Source: Bradyrhizobium sp. CCGUVB4N
GTDB lineage: Bacteria > Pseudomonadota > Alphaproteobacteria > Rhizobiales > Xanthobacteraceae
Direction of reading: 5' to 3'
DNA: 64,000 nucleotides
NCBI RefSeq assembly: GCF_024199945.1
Contig: NZ_JANADP010000001.1
Span: forward strand, 7,564,001 to 7,628,000
Positions 35,002 to 43,491 of the stretch are shown piece by piece. A model generated the notes under the pieces. That model searched no databases and had not been told where the DNA came from. It saw nothing but the letters and a program-made list of their open reading frames with translations. The translations under genes and the position numbers were made by a program. The stretch's first letter is position 1; each line of letters opens with the position of its first letter.

Positions 35002-36600
35002 ATGTCCGTGCCGGCGGCCGGAGGCCTGCGGCGATCAGGGATGACGAACCTGCGCGGACACGCGCTTGCACCCATCGCCATCGTCGTCTGCTCGATGCTG
35101 GCAGGCGCGCTCTACACCTTCGCGATGGGCCAGGACGTCAACTGGGATTGGCAGAACTACCACGAATACAATGTCTGGGCCGTGCTCAACGGCCGCTATG
35201 GCGTCGATGCGGTCCCGCCGGGGTTTCAAGCCTACTTCAATCCGGTCGTCTATTTTCCGGTCTATTACCTCCGCCACTATCTGCCGTCGCCGTATGGGCT
35301 GATGATCATCGGCGCAATTCACGGCCTCAACCTCGCGCTGATCTGCCTGTTTGCACGCCTGGTACTGGGACAAGCCGCGACCTTCGCAGCGATCGCGGCG
35401 GCGGTCGTCATCGCGGCCACAGGTCCGATGACGCTCTCGGAAGTGGGCACGAGCTTTTCCGACGTGCTGCTGGCATTGCCCGTGATCGGCGGTTTCCTGC
35501 TGATCCTGGTGGCGGATCACCGGCCCGTAGCCCGCTATCTGCTCGCCGGGCTCCTGATCGGCGCCGCGGTCGGGCTGAAGCTCACCAATGTGGTCTACGC
35601 GATAGGCGCAGCCGCAGCACTGCTCGCCGCCGCGCGGCCGCTTCGCGCGACGGTCCTGCTCGGACTCGGCGGGATCGTCGGCGCGGCACTCACCGGCGGC
35701 GAATGGTGCCTGATCGCCTGGCGCGACACCGGCAATCCGATCTTCCCGCTGTTCAATGCCGTCTTCCAGTCAGGCGAGGTGGCGACGATCAATCTGATGG
35801 ACGCGCAGTTCATGCCGCACAGCGTGTTCGACGCGCTGGCCTATCCGTTCTATTGGCTGATGGGCGACCACCGAGGCGCGGAGCATCCATTCCGCGACGC
35901 GCGTTTCGCGGTCGTGGCGATCCTGCTCGTGCTCGGCCTCGTTGTGCGCATGACGCGCGTCAGCGCGATCCTCACGCGGCGTGATGTGCAGCTGGTGGTG
36001 CTGTTCGCAGTCTCGTACCTGGCGTGGCTCAGCCTGTTCTCGATCCAGCGCTATGCGGTGGTTCTGGAACTATTGTGCGGCCCGATCATCGTTGTGCTGC
36101 TCGCGCGCCTCGCTGCGAGCGCGGGGCCGACATTGCGCACGGCGTTCCCCGTTCCGCCGAACGCGCTGATGTTGACGGTTGCAGCCGGGATCGCATTGTG
36201 GTCGCAGCCGGCGGACTGGTGGCACCGCCCCTGGTCGGACGTCTACCGGCCGAAGATCGCCGACGCGCTCGATCAGCCCGCGACCTACTTCATCCTCGGC
36301 AAGCCGCTCGCCTATATCGCGCCGCAGCTTCCGCCGCAGTCGCGCTTCTACCTGCTCGCCGATATCGGTGTGCCCATCGTTCCCGGCGGCATCTTCGACC
36401 AGCGCATCCGCGCCGGATTGAAGGCTCCGCTGCCCGGCGGTCTCCGCGAATTGCACATGCGCGGCGAACCGGACCGCAGCGCGCTGCTGGATCGCTACGC
36501 GCTTGCCATCGATCCCACCAGGCCCTGTGCCACCATCGAGGGCGCCCGCCCCGGCACGACGCTCGAAAGCTGCCCGCTCGTTGAGCAGGCCGCGCGATAG
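35002..36600 (+). CDS. Polytopic membrane protein, GT-C glycosyltransferase-like
   Basis: 532 residues from ATG 35002 (another at 35041 is possible). About ten transmembrane helices. After helix 1 an acidic loop reads GQDVNWDWQNYHEYNVWAVL, the kind of Asp-containing first loop seen in GT-C (lipid-linked sugar) transferases. The segment VGLKLTNVVYAIGAAAALLA and a C-terminal non-membrane part of ~60 residues follow. The family is not named with confidence; a role in transferring sugars to a lipid or protein at the periplasmic face is inference. Confidence 0.7.
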   Translation: MSVPAAGGLRRSGMTNLRGHALAPIAIVVCSMLAGALYTFAMGQDVNWDWQNYHEYNVWAVLNGRYGVDAVPPGFQAYFNPVVYFPVYYLRHYLPSPYGLMIIGAIHGLNLALICLFARLVLGQAATFAAIAAAVVIAATGPMTLSEVGTSFSDVLLALPVIGGFLLILVADHRPVARYLLAGLLIGAAVGLKLTNVVYAIGAAAALLAAARPLRATVLLGLGGIVGAALTGGEWCLIAWRDTGNPIFPLFNAVFQSGEVATINLMDAQFMPHSVFDALAYPFYWLMGDHRGAEHPFRDARFAVVAILLVLGLVVRMTRVSAILTRRDVQLVVLFAVSYLAWLSLFSIQRYAVVLELLCGPIIVVLLARLAASAGPTLRTAFPVPPNALMLTVAAGIALWSQPADWWHRPWSDVYRPKIADALDQPATYFILGKPLAYIAPQLPPQSRFYLLADIGVPIVPGGIFDQRIRAGLKAPLPGGLRELHMRGEPDRSALLDRYALAIDPTRPCATIEGARPGTTLESCPLVEQAAR

Positions 36601-36819
36601 GACGTGTGCTCATAACGGCAATCGGCTGCCCGATGGCCAAGCGGAAAACCTATCCAACATCCAGCCTCGGATCGTGACACTGCGTGCCAATTGACGGGAT
36701 GAGCGAGCAGGTTAGCTGCGCCGAACAAAGTTGAGGCCGGTTGTCATGTCGGCTATTGGCGGCAGATCGGAGGCGGGGCCATGCTAGCCATGACCGCTGC
36801 TTGTGACCCGAAGCAGAAA

Positions 36820-37170
36820 TCAGGCGCTATCTCCCTGCGGAGGATCGCATGACCTCGGGCTCCCCAGTACAGTCACGGTAATCATTCCCGCAACCGACCC
36901 AACGCCAAATCCGGCCACGCCCATACCAAGTAAAGCTAGCGCGACGACCGCCGTAGTCGTCTCGTGCGCAGTAACAAGTAAACAGGCCAGGACGATCAAG
37001 GGAAGATTGCTCAGCAAGGCGAGCAGGTATCCCCAAGCCCATCTCCTTCTCGGCCTAAACAGCAAAGCGAATAGGCCGAAACCAACAACTAAGCTGCCTA
37101 AGCTGGCGCTCACGAGTATCCACATCGAGAAATTCCAATATCCTGAGTGACAGCATACGGTGAAAAACAC
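36820..37170 (-). CDS. Small predicted membrane protein of unknown function
   Basis: 116 residues with three hydrophobic helices (about 15-38, 45-67, 75-98) separated by a basic loop RPRRRWAWGY. The orientation follows positive-inside expectation. GC in this gene and its flanks is clearly lower than around it, which suggests recent acquisition. No family recognised. A plus-strand ORF of similar length overlaps it but lacks a sensible protein pattern. Confidence 0.5.
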   Translation of the reverse strand: MFFTVCCHSGYWNFSMWILVSASLGSLVVGFGLFALLFRPRRRWAWGYLLALLSNLPLIVLACLLVTAHETTTAVVALALLGMGVAGFGVGSVAGMITVTVLGSPRSCDPPQGDSA

Positions 37171-37333
37171 CCTAACGTCATGTCCGGAATTGGCCCGTAG
37201 CGGCGACCGAGGGATGTCCGCTATTCCACCGCTGTCGACGGCGAAGCAGACATCGACGCGCTGACGGCGAGCTTTTACGACTACACGCCCTAGCGTCCCA
37301 CACCGGAGCTCGATCAGAACCTGGTCGCGTTTC
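37171..37333. pseudogene. Possible degraded coding remnant
   Basis: The stretch reads as broken frames, for example DIDALTASFYDYTP ending in TAG near 37293, with no start or ribosome-binding site. It lies in the lower-GC insert between two membrane protein genes. It could equally be ordinary intergenic DNA. Confidence 0.2.
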
Positions 37334-38563
37334 TCAATTCGTTCGTGTTGCGGCGAGCTGCATCGATGCAGCCTCGGCAGCGCGCCAGGCTGCGCAACGG
37401 CCGAGGATCAGGGCGAAGACGATGAGGATCGCCGGGAAGCCCACCGGCTGGCCGAGAAACAGGAAGGTCGCGAGCAGCGCGAAGACGAGCGCCAGGGCCA
37501 TCACCTCGTGGCGCGCGAAACCTTCCTCGAGGCCGGCGCGGATGAGGAAGGCCACCGCGATGCCCAGCACGACTAGGTCATACATGAAGAGATAGGGCGT
37601 CGTGAGCAGCGTTGCGGCCGCGAGCATCGCCGCCTTCAGCGCGTAAGGCACTCTGCTCCGCCACATCACGACCAGCACGACCGCAACCGCTGCCGTCAAC
37701 ACCCACTGGAAGATCCATCCGAGCTGCTCGGTGCCGCCGACATAGCGCACGAACGCGAAGATGCTCTGCATCTTGAACCAGGGGGCCCTGCCTTCGGTCA
37801 GGAAGGCCTGCGAGAACATCGGAATCCAGTGGAAGAAGGCCTGCCAGCTTTCGGTCCCGAATGCGAACCAGGACGCTCCTGCGATCGTCACGGTGACGAT
37901 GGCGGCGGTGAAAAGCACCGTCCATTCGGCGGCAGCGATCAGCACCAGCGGAAACAGCAGTCCATATTGAGGCTTGTAGCTCAGAAGGCCGAGGCAGATT
38001 CCAGCCAGCACCGGTCGCGTCGGCAGCAGATAGAGCATGCCGCCGATCAGGGACGCCGTGAGGAAACCGTTCTGCCCGACCAGGATGTTGATGAAGGTGG
38101 CGGGAAATCCAATCGCAAGCACCAGGCCCGCATTGCGCCCGATGATCGCGCGCATCACGGCGAGATAAGGCACCAGGCTGAACGCGGCCCAGCCGATGAA
38201 AGCCACCGCATAGGGAAACTGCGCGAGAAAAGATGCGACGAACAGGAAGGGCGGCGGATAGTGCCAGGCGAAATGGCCGACGAAATCCTGCTTGAGCAGA
38301 GCAAGCTCGACCTGCTTCTGGATGTCCCAATCCCAGGCCAGCGCGGGGTGGCCCTCCAGCGCCAGTTTTCCGGCCGCCCAGACATTGACGAAGTCCGTCG
38401 GGATGCCGCGTCCGTCCGCGCCGAAGATCCACACATGGGTGAGATAGGCCGTCGGGAAATACGCCAGCGTGACGATCGCCAGCACGAAGGAGATGTTGAG
38501 GAGCGTCGCAGGGAGCGTGCCGTGACGAGCAACGGCAGGCGGGGCGGACGAAGCTTCGGCCAT
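37334..38563 (-). CDS. GT87/DUF2029-family polytopic glycosyltransferase-like protein
   Basis: 409 residues from MAEASSAPPAVARHG (38563, preceded by AAAGGAAG). About ten helices. After helix 1 the segment WIFGADGRGIPTDFVNVWAA and then HYPPPFLFVASFLAQFP match the DUF2029/GT87 pattern (mannosyl- or arabinofuranosyl-transferase relatives that use polyprenyl-phosphate sugars). The Asp in PTDFVNV is the likely catalytic position. The terminator at 38673-38706 separates it from the Flp pilin gene upstream. Confidence 0.82.
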   Translation of the reverse strand: MAEASSAPPAVARHGTLPATLLNISFVLAIVTLAYFPTAYLTHVWIFGADGRGIPTDFVNVWAAGKLALEGHPALAWDWDIQKQVELALLKQDFVGHFAWHYPPPFLFVASFLAQFPYAVAFIGWAAFSLVPYLAVMRAIIGRNAGLVLAIGFPATFINILVGQNGFLTASLIGGMLYLLPTRPVLAGICLGLLSYKPQYGLLFPLVLIAAAEWTVLFTAAIVTVTIAGASWFAFGTESWQAFFHWIPMFSQAFLTEGRAPWFKMQSIFAFVRYVGGTEQLGWIFQWVLTAAVAVVLVVMWRSRVPYALKAAMLAAATLLTTPYLFMYDLVVLGIAVAFLIRAGLEEGFARHEVMALALVFALLATFLFLGQPVGFPAILIVFALILGRCAAWRAAEAASMQLAATRTN

Positions 38564-38672
38564 GCGGCTTCCTTTAACGCGCAATACGGTGACGCGGATG
38601 CGTCCAAGCCATACACCCGCGGGACTTGAAGGAGGCTTAAGCGTGATCGTCGAATGCCCCGATGCTCCGGAC

Positions 38673-38706
38673 AAAGCAAAAGAGCCCCGTCGATGACGGG
38701 GCTCTT
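38673..38706 (-). terminator. Rho-independent terminator of the Flp pilin gene
   Basis: A 12-bp perfect stem (AAGAGCCCCGTC / GACGGGGCTCTT) with a 3-nt loop, 24 bp beyond the pilin stop, followed on the minus strand by TTTGCTTTG. Strong terminator. Confidence 0.9.
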
Positions 38707-38729
38707 CGCTATTCCGTTGATCGTCTAGC

Positions 38730-38894
38730 TTACTTGAGGCTGGACGAGATCGAGCCGAACTTGGCGTTCAGCGTGGTGCCGAGGTTGTTGACGACGGTGA
38801 TGATCGCCAGCGCGATGCCGGCGGCGATCAGGCCGTATTCGATGGCGGTGGCGCCGGATTCGTCCTTCACGAAACGCGAAACGAGGTTCTTCAT
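38730..38894 (-). CDS. Flp/Fap-type pilin
   Basis: 54 residues, MKNLVSRFVKDESGATAIEY then a hydrophobic helix GLIAAGIALAIITVVNNLG and a short tail. The prepilin-peptidase processing site is Gly/Ala in ESGATAIEYG with the conserved Glu at +5 and Tyr at +6. It would be the major subunit of a Flp (Tad) pilus. No cpaA-F/tad genes are present in the window, so this is an isolated pilin gene with its own terminator. Confidence 0.95.
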   Translation of the reverse strand: MKNLVSRFVKDESGATAIEYGLIAAGIALAIITVVNNLGTTLNAKFGSISSSLK

Positions 38895-39185
38895 AGACTG
38901 CTCCAAAGGATACACGTGGCTTCAACTGGTCTGGTCTTTTCGGCTTCCCAGCGCCGCCCGACCATGGAACTCAACGTAAGGGCAAAGACTTGCGCCGCAG
39001 TTAATTCGACTGCGTAAATGCGGAACCGTTTGTATGTATTCGCCGATGGTAAACCGAAATCTAAAACAATCGGTTAAATTGCACCGTCATGAAGCGAGGT
39101 AGCTCCGCCGATTTACGGGAAGTTATGACCGCCATGGTCAAATGCCGCCGCTCGGCCAACAGGACCAAGAACAAGACGAGGCGGC

Positions 39186-40676
39186 ATGTCCCTATCCTTC
39201 ACCAACAGCATTGCAGTGCAGAGCCGCGCGCGCGCGCTGGTGCCGCTATGCGTCGGCGCGGGCGCGTACCTGTTCTTTCTCTATATCGGCGACACCCTGC
39301 TTCAGGACTCCGACTCGTTCTGGCAGATCAAGATCGGGCAGTGGATCCTCGATCACCACGCCCTGCCCTATACCGACTTCTATTCGTTCACGCGCCCCGG
39401 CGAGCCCTGGATCTCGACGTCCTGGCTGTCGCAGATCCTGTTCGCCATCTCCTACACACAATGGGACTGGGCCGGGCCCGTGATCCTCACCGCGCTCGCG
39501 ATCGCGGCATCGGCTGCCGTTTTCGTCTACCTGCTCGAGGCGCATCTCGAAATTCCGCGCGCGGTCTTGTTCGCGATGCTGGCCGTGCTGCTGTCGCTGC
39601 ACCATATCCTGGCGCGGCCGCATATGCTGGCACTGCCGGTGATGATCGCGTGGGTCGGCATTCTCATGAATGCGGCCGACCGCAAGGTCACGCCGTCCTG
39701 GGTCTGGCTGCCGCTGATGTCGCTGTGGGCGAACCTGCATGGCGGCTTCGTGCTCGGCCTCGCGCTGATCGGCCCGATGGCGATCGAGGCGATCTGGACA
39801 CTCGATTCCGGCAAGCAGGTCCGGCTGCTCGCACGCTGGTTCCTGTTCGGCGTCGCCGCGATGGCGGCCGCCTGCGTCACACCCTATGGCTGGCGCACGC
39901 TGCTGGGCGCGACCAACATCCTCAATCTCGGCGAGCTGCTGTCGGTCATCTCGGAATGGATGCCGGCGAATTTCGCCTCGTTCTCCGCCTTCGAAGCCGC
40001 GATCCTCGGCCTGATCGCGATCGGCCTGTTCCGTGGCATGACGCTGTCGCCGCCGCGCATCCTGCTGATCCTGCTGTTCACCTGGATGGGGCTCACCCAT
40101 GTCAGGAGCATCGAGGCCTTTGCCTTCCTGGTGCCGCTGGTGCTGGCCAAGCCGCTCGGCGAGACATCGCCGCTGCCGCAAGCTGACGCGCAGGCCGGCG
40201 AGAGCTGGGCCGCGCGCTACGTCACCATCACCGGCGCGCTGATGATCGCGGCCGCGGCCTGGACCACGACCTCGATCTACATGTCGCATCACCGCTTCAC
40301 CTTCACGATGGACCAGACGCCGGTCGCCGCCGTCGACCTGCTGCAGCAGCGCAAGGCGCAACGCATCTTCAACGCCTACCAGTTCGGCGGCTATCTGATC
40401 TCACGCGACATCCCGGTCTTCGTCGACGGCCGCGCCGAGCTCTATGGCGAGAAGTTCGTGATGGACTTCTTCAAGGCGGTCGAGGTCAAGAAGCTCGATA
40501 ACCTGACGCGGCTGCTGGAAGAGTACAAGATCGACGCCACGCTGATGGGCGCCGACATGCCGGCCGCGCAGGTGCTCGATCATATCAAGGGCTGGAAGCG
40601 GCTCTATGCCGACAACATCGCCGTGATCCATGTGCGGGATGGCGCGCCCGATGCGGCCGTGCCAGCCAAGCCATGA
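39186..40676 (+). CDS. Polytopic membrane protein with C-terminal soluble domain (tandem copy 1)
   Basis: 496 residues, about nine to ten helices in the first ~380 residues and a soluble C-terminal domain. Early loop: LLQDSDSFWQIKIGQWILDH with a repeated Asp motif, as in GT-C-type proteins. The C-terminus has RIFNAYQFGGYLISRDIPVF and VDGRAELYGEKFVMDFF, a pattern common in large membrane proteins of many phyla. It overlaps the next gene by 4 nt (ATGA). Function unknown; a polyprenyl-linked sugar transferase is plausible. Confidence 0.75.
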   Translation: MSLSFTNSIAVQSRARALVPLCVGAGAYLFFLYIGDTLLQDSDSFWQIKIGQWILDHHALPYTDFYSFTRPGEPWISTSWLSQILFAISYTQWDWAGPVILTALAIAASAAVFVYLLEAHLEIPRAVLFAMLAVLLSLHHILARPHMLALPVMIAWVGILMNAADRKVTPSWVWLPLMSLWANLHGGFVLGLALIGPMAIEAIWTLDSGKQVRLLARWFLFGVAAMAAACVTPYGWRTLLGATNILNLGELLSVISEWMPANFASFSAFEAAILGLIAIGLFRGMTLSPPRILLILLFTWMGLTHVRSIEAFAFLVPLVLAKPLGETSPLPQADAQAGESWAARYVTITGALMIAAAAWTTTSIYMSHHRFTFTMDQTPVAAVDLLQQRKAQRIFNAYQFGGYLISRDIPVFVDGRAELYGEKFVMDFFKAVEVKKLDNLTRLLEEYKIDATLMGADMPAAQVLDHIKGWKRLYADNIAVIHVRDGAPDAAVPAKP

Positions 40677-42145
40677 GCATCGCGGCCAGCGTTCCGATCG
40701 CGCGCGCCCAGCGCAATCTGGCACCGCTGTGCGTCGCGGCCGCGACCTTCCTGCTGCTGCTGGTGAGCGGCGACAGCCTGCTGCACGATCCCGACACGCT
40801 CTGGCAGATCAAGGTCGGCGCGTGGATCCTGGATCATCGCGCCGTGCCCTGGACCGATTTCTATTCGCTGACGCACCAGGGCGATGTCTGGCTCTCGACC
40901 TCCTGGCTGTCGCAGGTCCTGTTCGCGACGGCCTATGCCCATTGGGGATGGGCCGGGCCGGTCGTGCTGACCGCGGCTGCGATCGCGCTGGCAATGGCAT
41001 TGCTGCTGACCTTCCTGCAACGGCATCTCGACCTGCCCTATGCGCTGGTGTTCTGCCTGCTGGCGATGACGCTGGCCGCGCCGCATCTGCTGGCCCGCCC
41101 GCACGTGCTGGCGCTGCCGGTCATGGTTGCCTGGGCCGGAGGCCTGATGGCGGCGGCCGACCGCGGCCGCGCACCATCCTTCCTGCTGCTGCCGTTGATG
41201 ACGCTGTGGGCCAATCTTCACGGCGGCTTCGTGCTCGGCCTCGCCTTGGCCGGCGCAATCGGGCTCGAAGCGCTCTGGCGAGCCGCGCCGGCACGCCGCC
41301 TGGCGCTCGCGATGTGGTGGGCCGCGTTCGGGTTCGGCGCGCTGGCGGCGAGCTGCTGCACGCCCTATGGCCTGGACACGCTGCTCGGTGCAGCGCGCAT
41401 TCTCAGCCTCGGAAAGTCCTTCTCCGTCATCGCCGAATGGCGCCCGGCCGATTTTGGCACCTTCAGCCCGTTCGCGGGCGCGCTGCTCGGCCTGCTCGGT
41501 CTCGCGCTCACGCGCGGGCTGGCGCTGTCGCCGCCGCGCGTGCTGCTGATCCTCGGCACCACCTGGATGGCGCTGGCGCATGTCCGCAGCATCGAGACCT
41601 TTGGCGTGCTGGTGCCCCTGGTGCTGGCGCAGCCGCTCGGCGGCTGGTTCAGGGCTGTCCCGGATGCACCGCGCAGCCTGCGGATGGCCCCCGGCGCCCC
41701 GGCGGCGCTGGCCGCGGTGACCATCGTGCTCGCGACCGCAAGCATAACCGCGACCTTTGCAGGCCGTCACACCTTCGAATTCTCCACGGCACAGACGCCG
41801 GTCGCGGCCGTCGATGTGCTGATCGAGCGCAAGGCCGCGCGCATCTTCAACTCCTATGGTTTCGGCGGCTACCTGATCGTCCGCGACCTCAGGCCTTTCG
41901 TCGACGGACGATCGGAGCTCTACGGCGAAAAATTCCTGATGGACTATTTTGCCGCCGAAGACGGCCGCGACGTCTCCGGCCTCCTGCGCATGCTCGACGA
42001 CAACAGGATCGACGCGACGCTGCTGACGCCGGATTCACCGGCAGCCCAGATGCTGGATCACATCAGGGGCTGGAAGCGGGTCCATGGTGATGAGATCGCG
42101 GTGGTGCATGTGCGGGACGATCAGGACACCGCGCCGCTGAAGTGA
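40673..42145 (+). CDS. Polytopic membrane protein with C-terminal soluble domain (tandem copy 2)
   Basis: 490 residues, closely related to the preceding gene along its whole length: LLHDPDTLWQIKVGAWILDH and RIFNSYGFGGYLIVRDLRPF, VDGRSELYGEKFLMDYF. Helix order and soluble domain are the same. The ATGA overlap implies translational coupling, so the two probably act together, perhaps as a heterodimer. The pair most likely arose by tandem duplication. Function not known. Confidence 0.75.
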   Translation: MSIAASVPIARAQRNLAPLCVAAATFLLLLVSGDSLLHDPDTLWQIKVGAWILDHRAVPWTDFYSLTHQGDVWLSTSWLSQVLFATAYAHWGWAGPVVLTAAAIALAMALLLTFLQRHLDLPYALVFCLLAMTLAAPHLLARPHVLALPVMVAWAGGLMAAADRGRAPSFLLLPLMTLWANLHGGFVLGLALAGAIGLEALWRAAPARRLALAMWWAAFGFGALAASCCTPYGLDTLLGAARILSLGKSFSVIAEWRPADFGTFSPFAGALLGLLGLALTRGLALSPPRVLLILGTTWMALAHVRSIETFGVLVPLVLAQPLGGWFRAVPDAPRSLRMAPGAPAALAAVTIVLATASITATFAGRHTFEFSTAQTPVAAVDVLIERKAARIFNSYGFGGYLIVRDLRPFVDGRSELYGEKFLMDYFAAEDGRDVSGLLRMLDDNRIDATLLTPDSPAAQMLDHIRGWKRVHGDEIAVVHVRDDQDTAPLK

Positions 42146-42152
42146 GAACGGC

Positions 42153-42578
42153 GTGATCAACATGCCCAAAATGCACTCCGAATGGCTTCGCCAACTGCCC
42201 TATTTGGTTCACACCAATAGAGAACTCGGCTTAATGCTGAGGGGTACCAAGCCTCTCGCCTATTTCATGGATTTCGTTGGTCGTGAGCCGGAGACTTGTA
42301 TTCGATATTGGCGGATGTTCGACAGGCACGTTGCTGTGGGCCACCTGATAAAACGCGAACTGATTGACACGTGTCCTGATCTTCCGCGTCTCGAGTGCCG
42401 CAGGCTGTTTTACGTCTTGCCAGGTCACGAGTGGCGAATTGACGCCATGCTTAAGCTGCTCGACGAACCCGGAGCTTGGTCCGACGGGCGCGAACGGCGC
42501 TTTGGCGAATTGCTCGGCTACGAAAATTGGCAGATCGACTATTGGCTCGCACATCGTCCATCGTTCGCCAACGCTTAG
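42153..42578 (+). CDS. Hypothetical protein
   Basis: 141 residues with a GTG start (42153); an ATG at 42162 is also possible. It has no signal peptide or transmembrane helix and is rich in Arg, Trp and Leu (WRIDAMLKLLDEPGAWSDGR, RRFGELLGYENWQIDYWLAH). The ending GYENWQIDYWLAHRP is distinctive but I do not recognise it. GC is lower than in the genes before it, hinting at transfer. It starts 8 bp after the tandem pair. Confidence 0.55.
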   Translation: MINMPKMHSEWLRQLPYLVHTNRELGLMLRGTKPLAYFMDFVGREPETCIRYWRMFDRHVAVGHLIKRELIDTCPDLPRLECRRLFYVLPGHEWRIDAMLKLLDEPGAWSDGRERRFGELLGYENWQIDYWLAHRPSFANA

Positions 42579-42794
42579 TGGGCAGGACCTCAAAGATTGA
42601 TACGTCCGCCAGGATCAAGCACGGCGCTCCATCCGGGTTACGGGGACAGGCCCTCAATTCCCGGTCTACAATTCGCTCTGTGGGGCTCGCCGGCACGTCG
42701 CGAGACCTGGCAAGCAGTCTTGTCTCTTCGTTCCTGACGCAGTTCAATGCAGCCGGATCGGGGCGGCGAAAAGGGCCTCGAAGTAGACCGTGTC

Positions 42795-43124
42795 ATGAAG
42801 AACCCGGACGCCATCGCTGTCATCATATCAGCGCTCCGTCACGTCCACGGTGACGACATCGCCCGAATGATGCTGGTCGAAGGCATGAGCCTGGCCAATC
42901 TGATCGACGCGATGTTTTCGGCGCCCCTGACGCACCGTGAGGCCGTTCGGGCGATCACCGATGGATTGGATGACTTCGTCATCACGCCCGAGCTGGGGCT
43001 GATATGGCACCTGAAATATATCTACGGCGACCAGCCCGGCTCCCTGCATGTCGTGGACCTGGAGATCGCCACGCCGGACGGCACGCTGGCGAGCAAGGAC
43101 GTCTGGCTTCGTCTCGCCTCCTGA
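42795..43124 (+). CDS. Hypothetical protein
   Basis: 109 residues from MKNPDAIAVIISALRHVHGD (42795). Predicted mixed alpha/beta with no membrane segment. DFVITPELGLIWHLKYIYGD and a C-terminal beta-like stretch (SLHVVDLEIATPDGTLASKD) are visible. Unknown family. It lies after a 216-bp non-coding stretch that shows no gene. Confidence 0.5.
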   Translation: MKNPDAIAVIISALRHVHGDDIARMMLVEGMSLANLIDAMFSAPLTHREAVRAITDGLDDFVITPELGLIWHLKYIYGDQPGSLHVVDLEIATPDGTLASKDVWLRLAS

Positions 43125-43189
43125 GGCGATGGGCCAGGTCACCGCGGATAGGATCCATGCCGAGCGTTGTTGATGCCATTCGTCTTCGA

Positions 43190-43330
43190 TTACGAAAACA
43201 GAAAGGTCCCGATCAGCAGGCCCACGGCGAAAGCGAGAAGCCCCAAAGTGGAGGCTGAGACGATGCGGATGAGGATGCGAACTTGCTCCTCATACTGCTC
43301 TTCTGCGGTCTTGTGAGACTGAGCCGCCAT
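43190..43330 (-). CDS. Small single-helix membrane protein
   Basis: 46 residues from MAAQSHKTAEEQYEEQVRIL (43330). An acidic amphipathic N-terminus precedes one transmembrane helix (VSASTLGLLAFAVGLLIGTF). The composition is coherent and the antisense frames are poor, but it is short and the start is not certain. Unknown function. Confidence 0.45.
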   Translation of the reverse strand: MAAQSHKTAEEQYEEQVRILIRIVSASTLGLLAFAVGLLIGTFLFS

Positions 43331-43491
43331 TGCAACTGCCCTGCCATTGCCCAGATGGGGCGAATGTACGCCCCAAATCATGGTCAACAAGAGGCATTTT
43401 GGCCCCGCCGTGATGCCCTCTTCGTGATCTGGCGGGCCAGGGCCGGATGGCGCGGAGCGAAATCCGGGCTACAACAGCAAAAGCGGCGCCC

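Noticed and set aside
42476..42853. Plus-strand ORF overlapping the 141-residue hypothetical gene
   Set aside because: Alternate frame with Arg/Ser-rich composition that crosses two better-supported genes.
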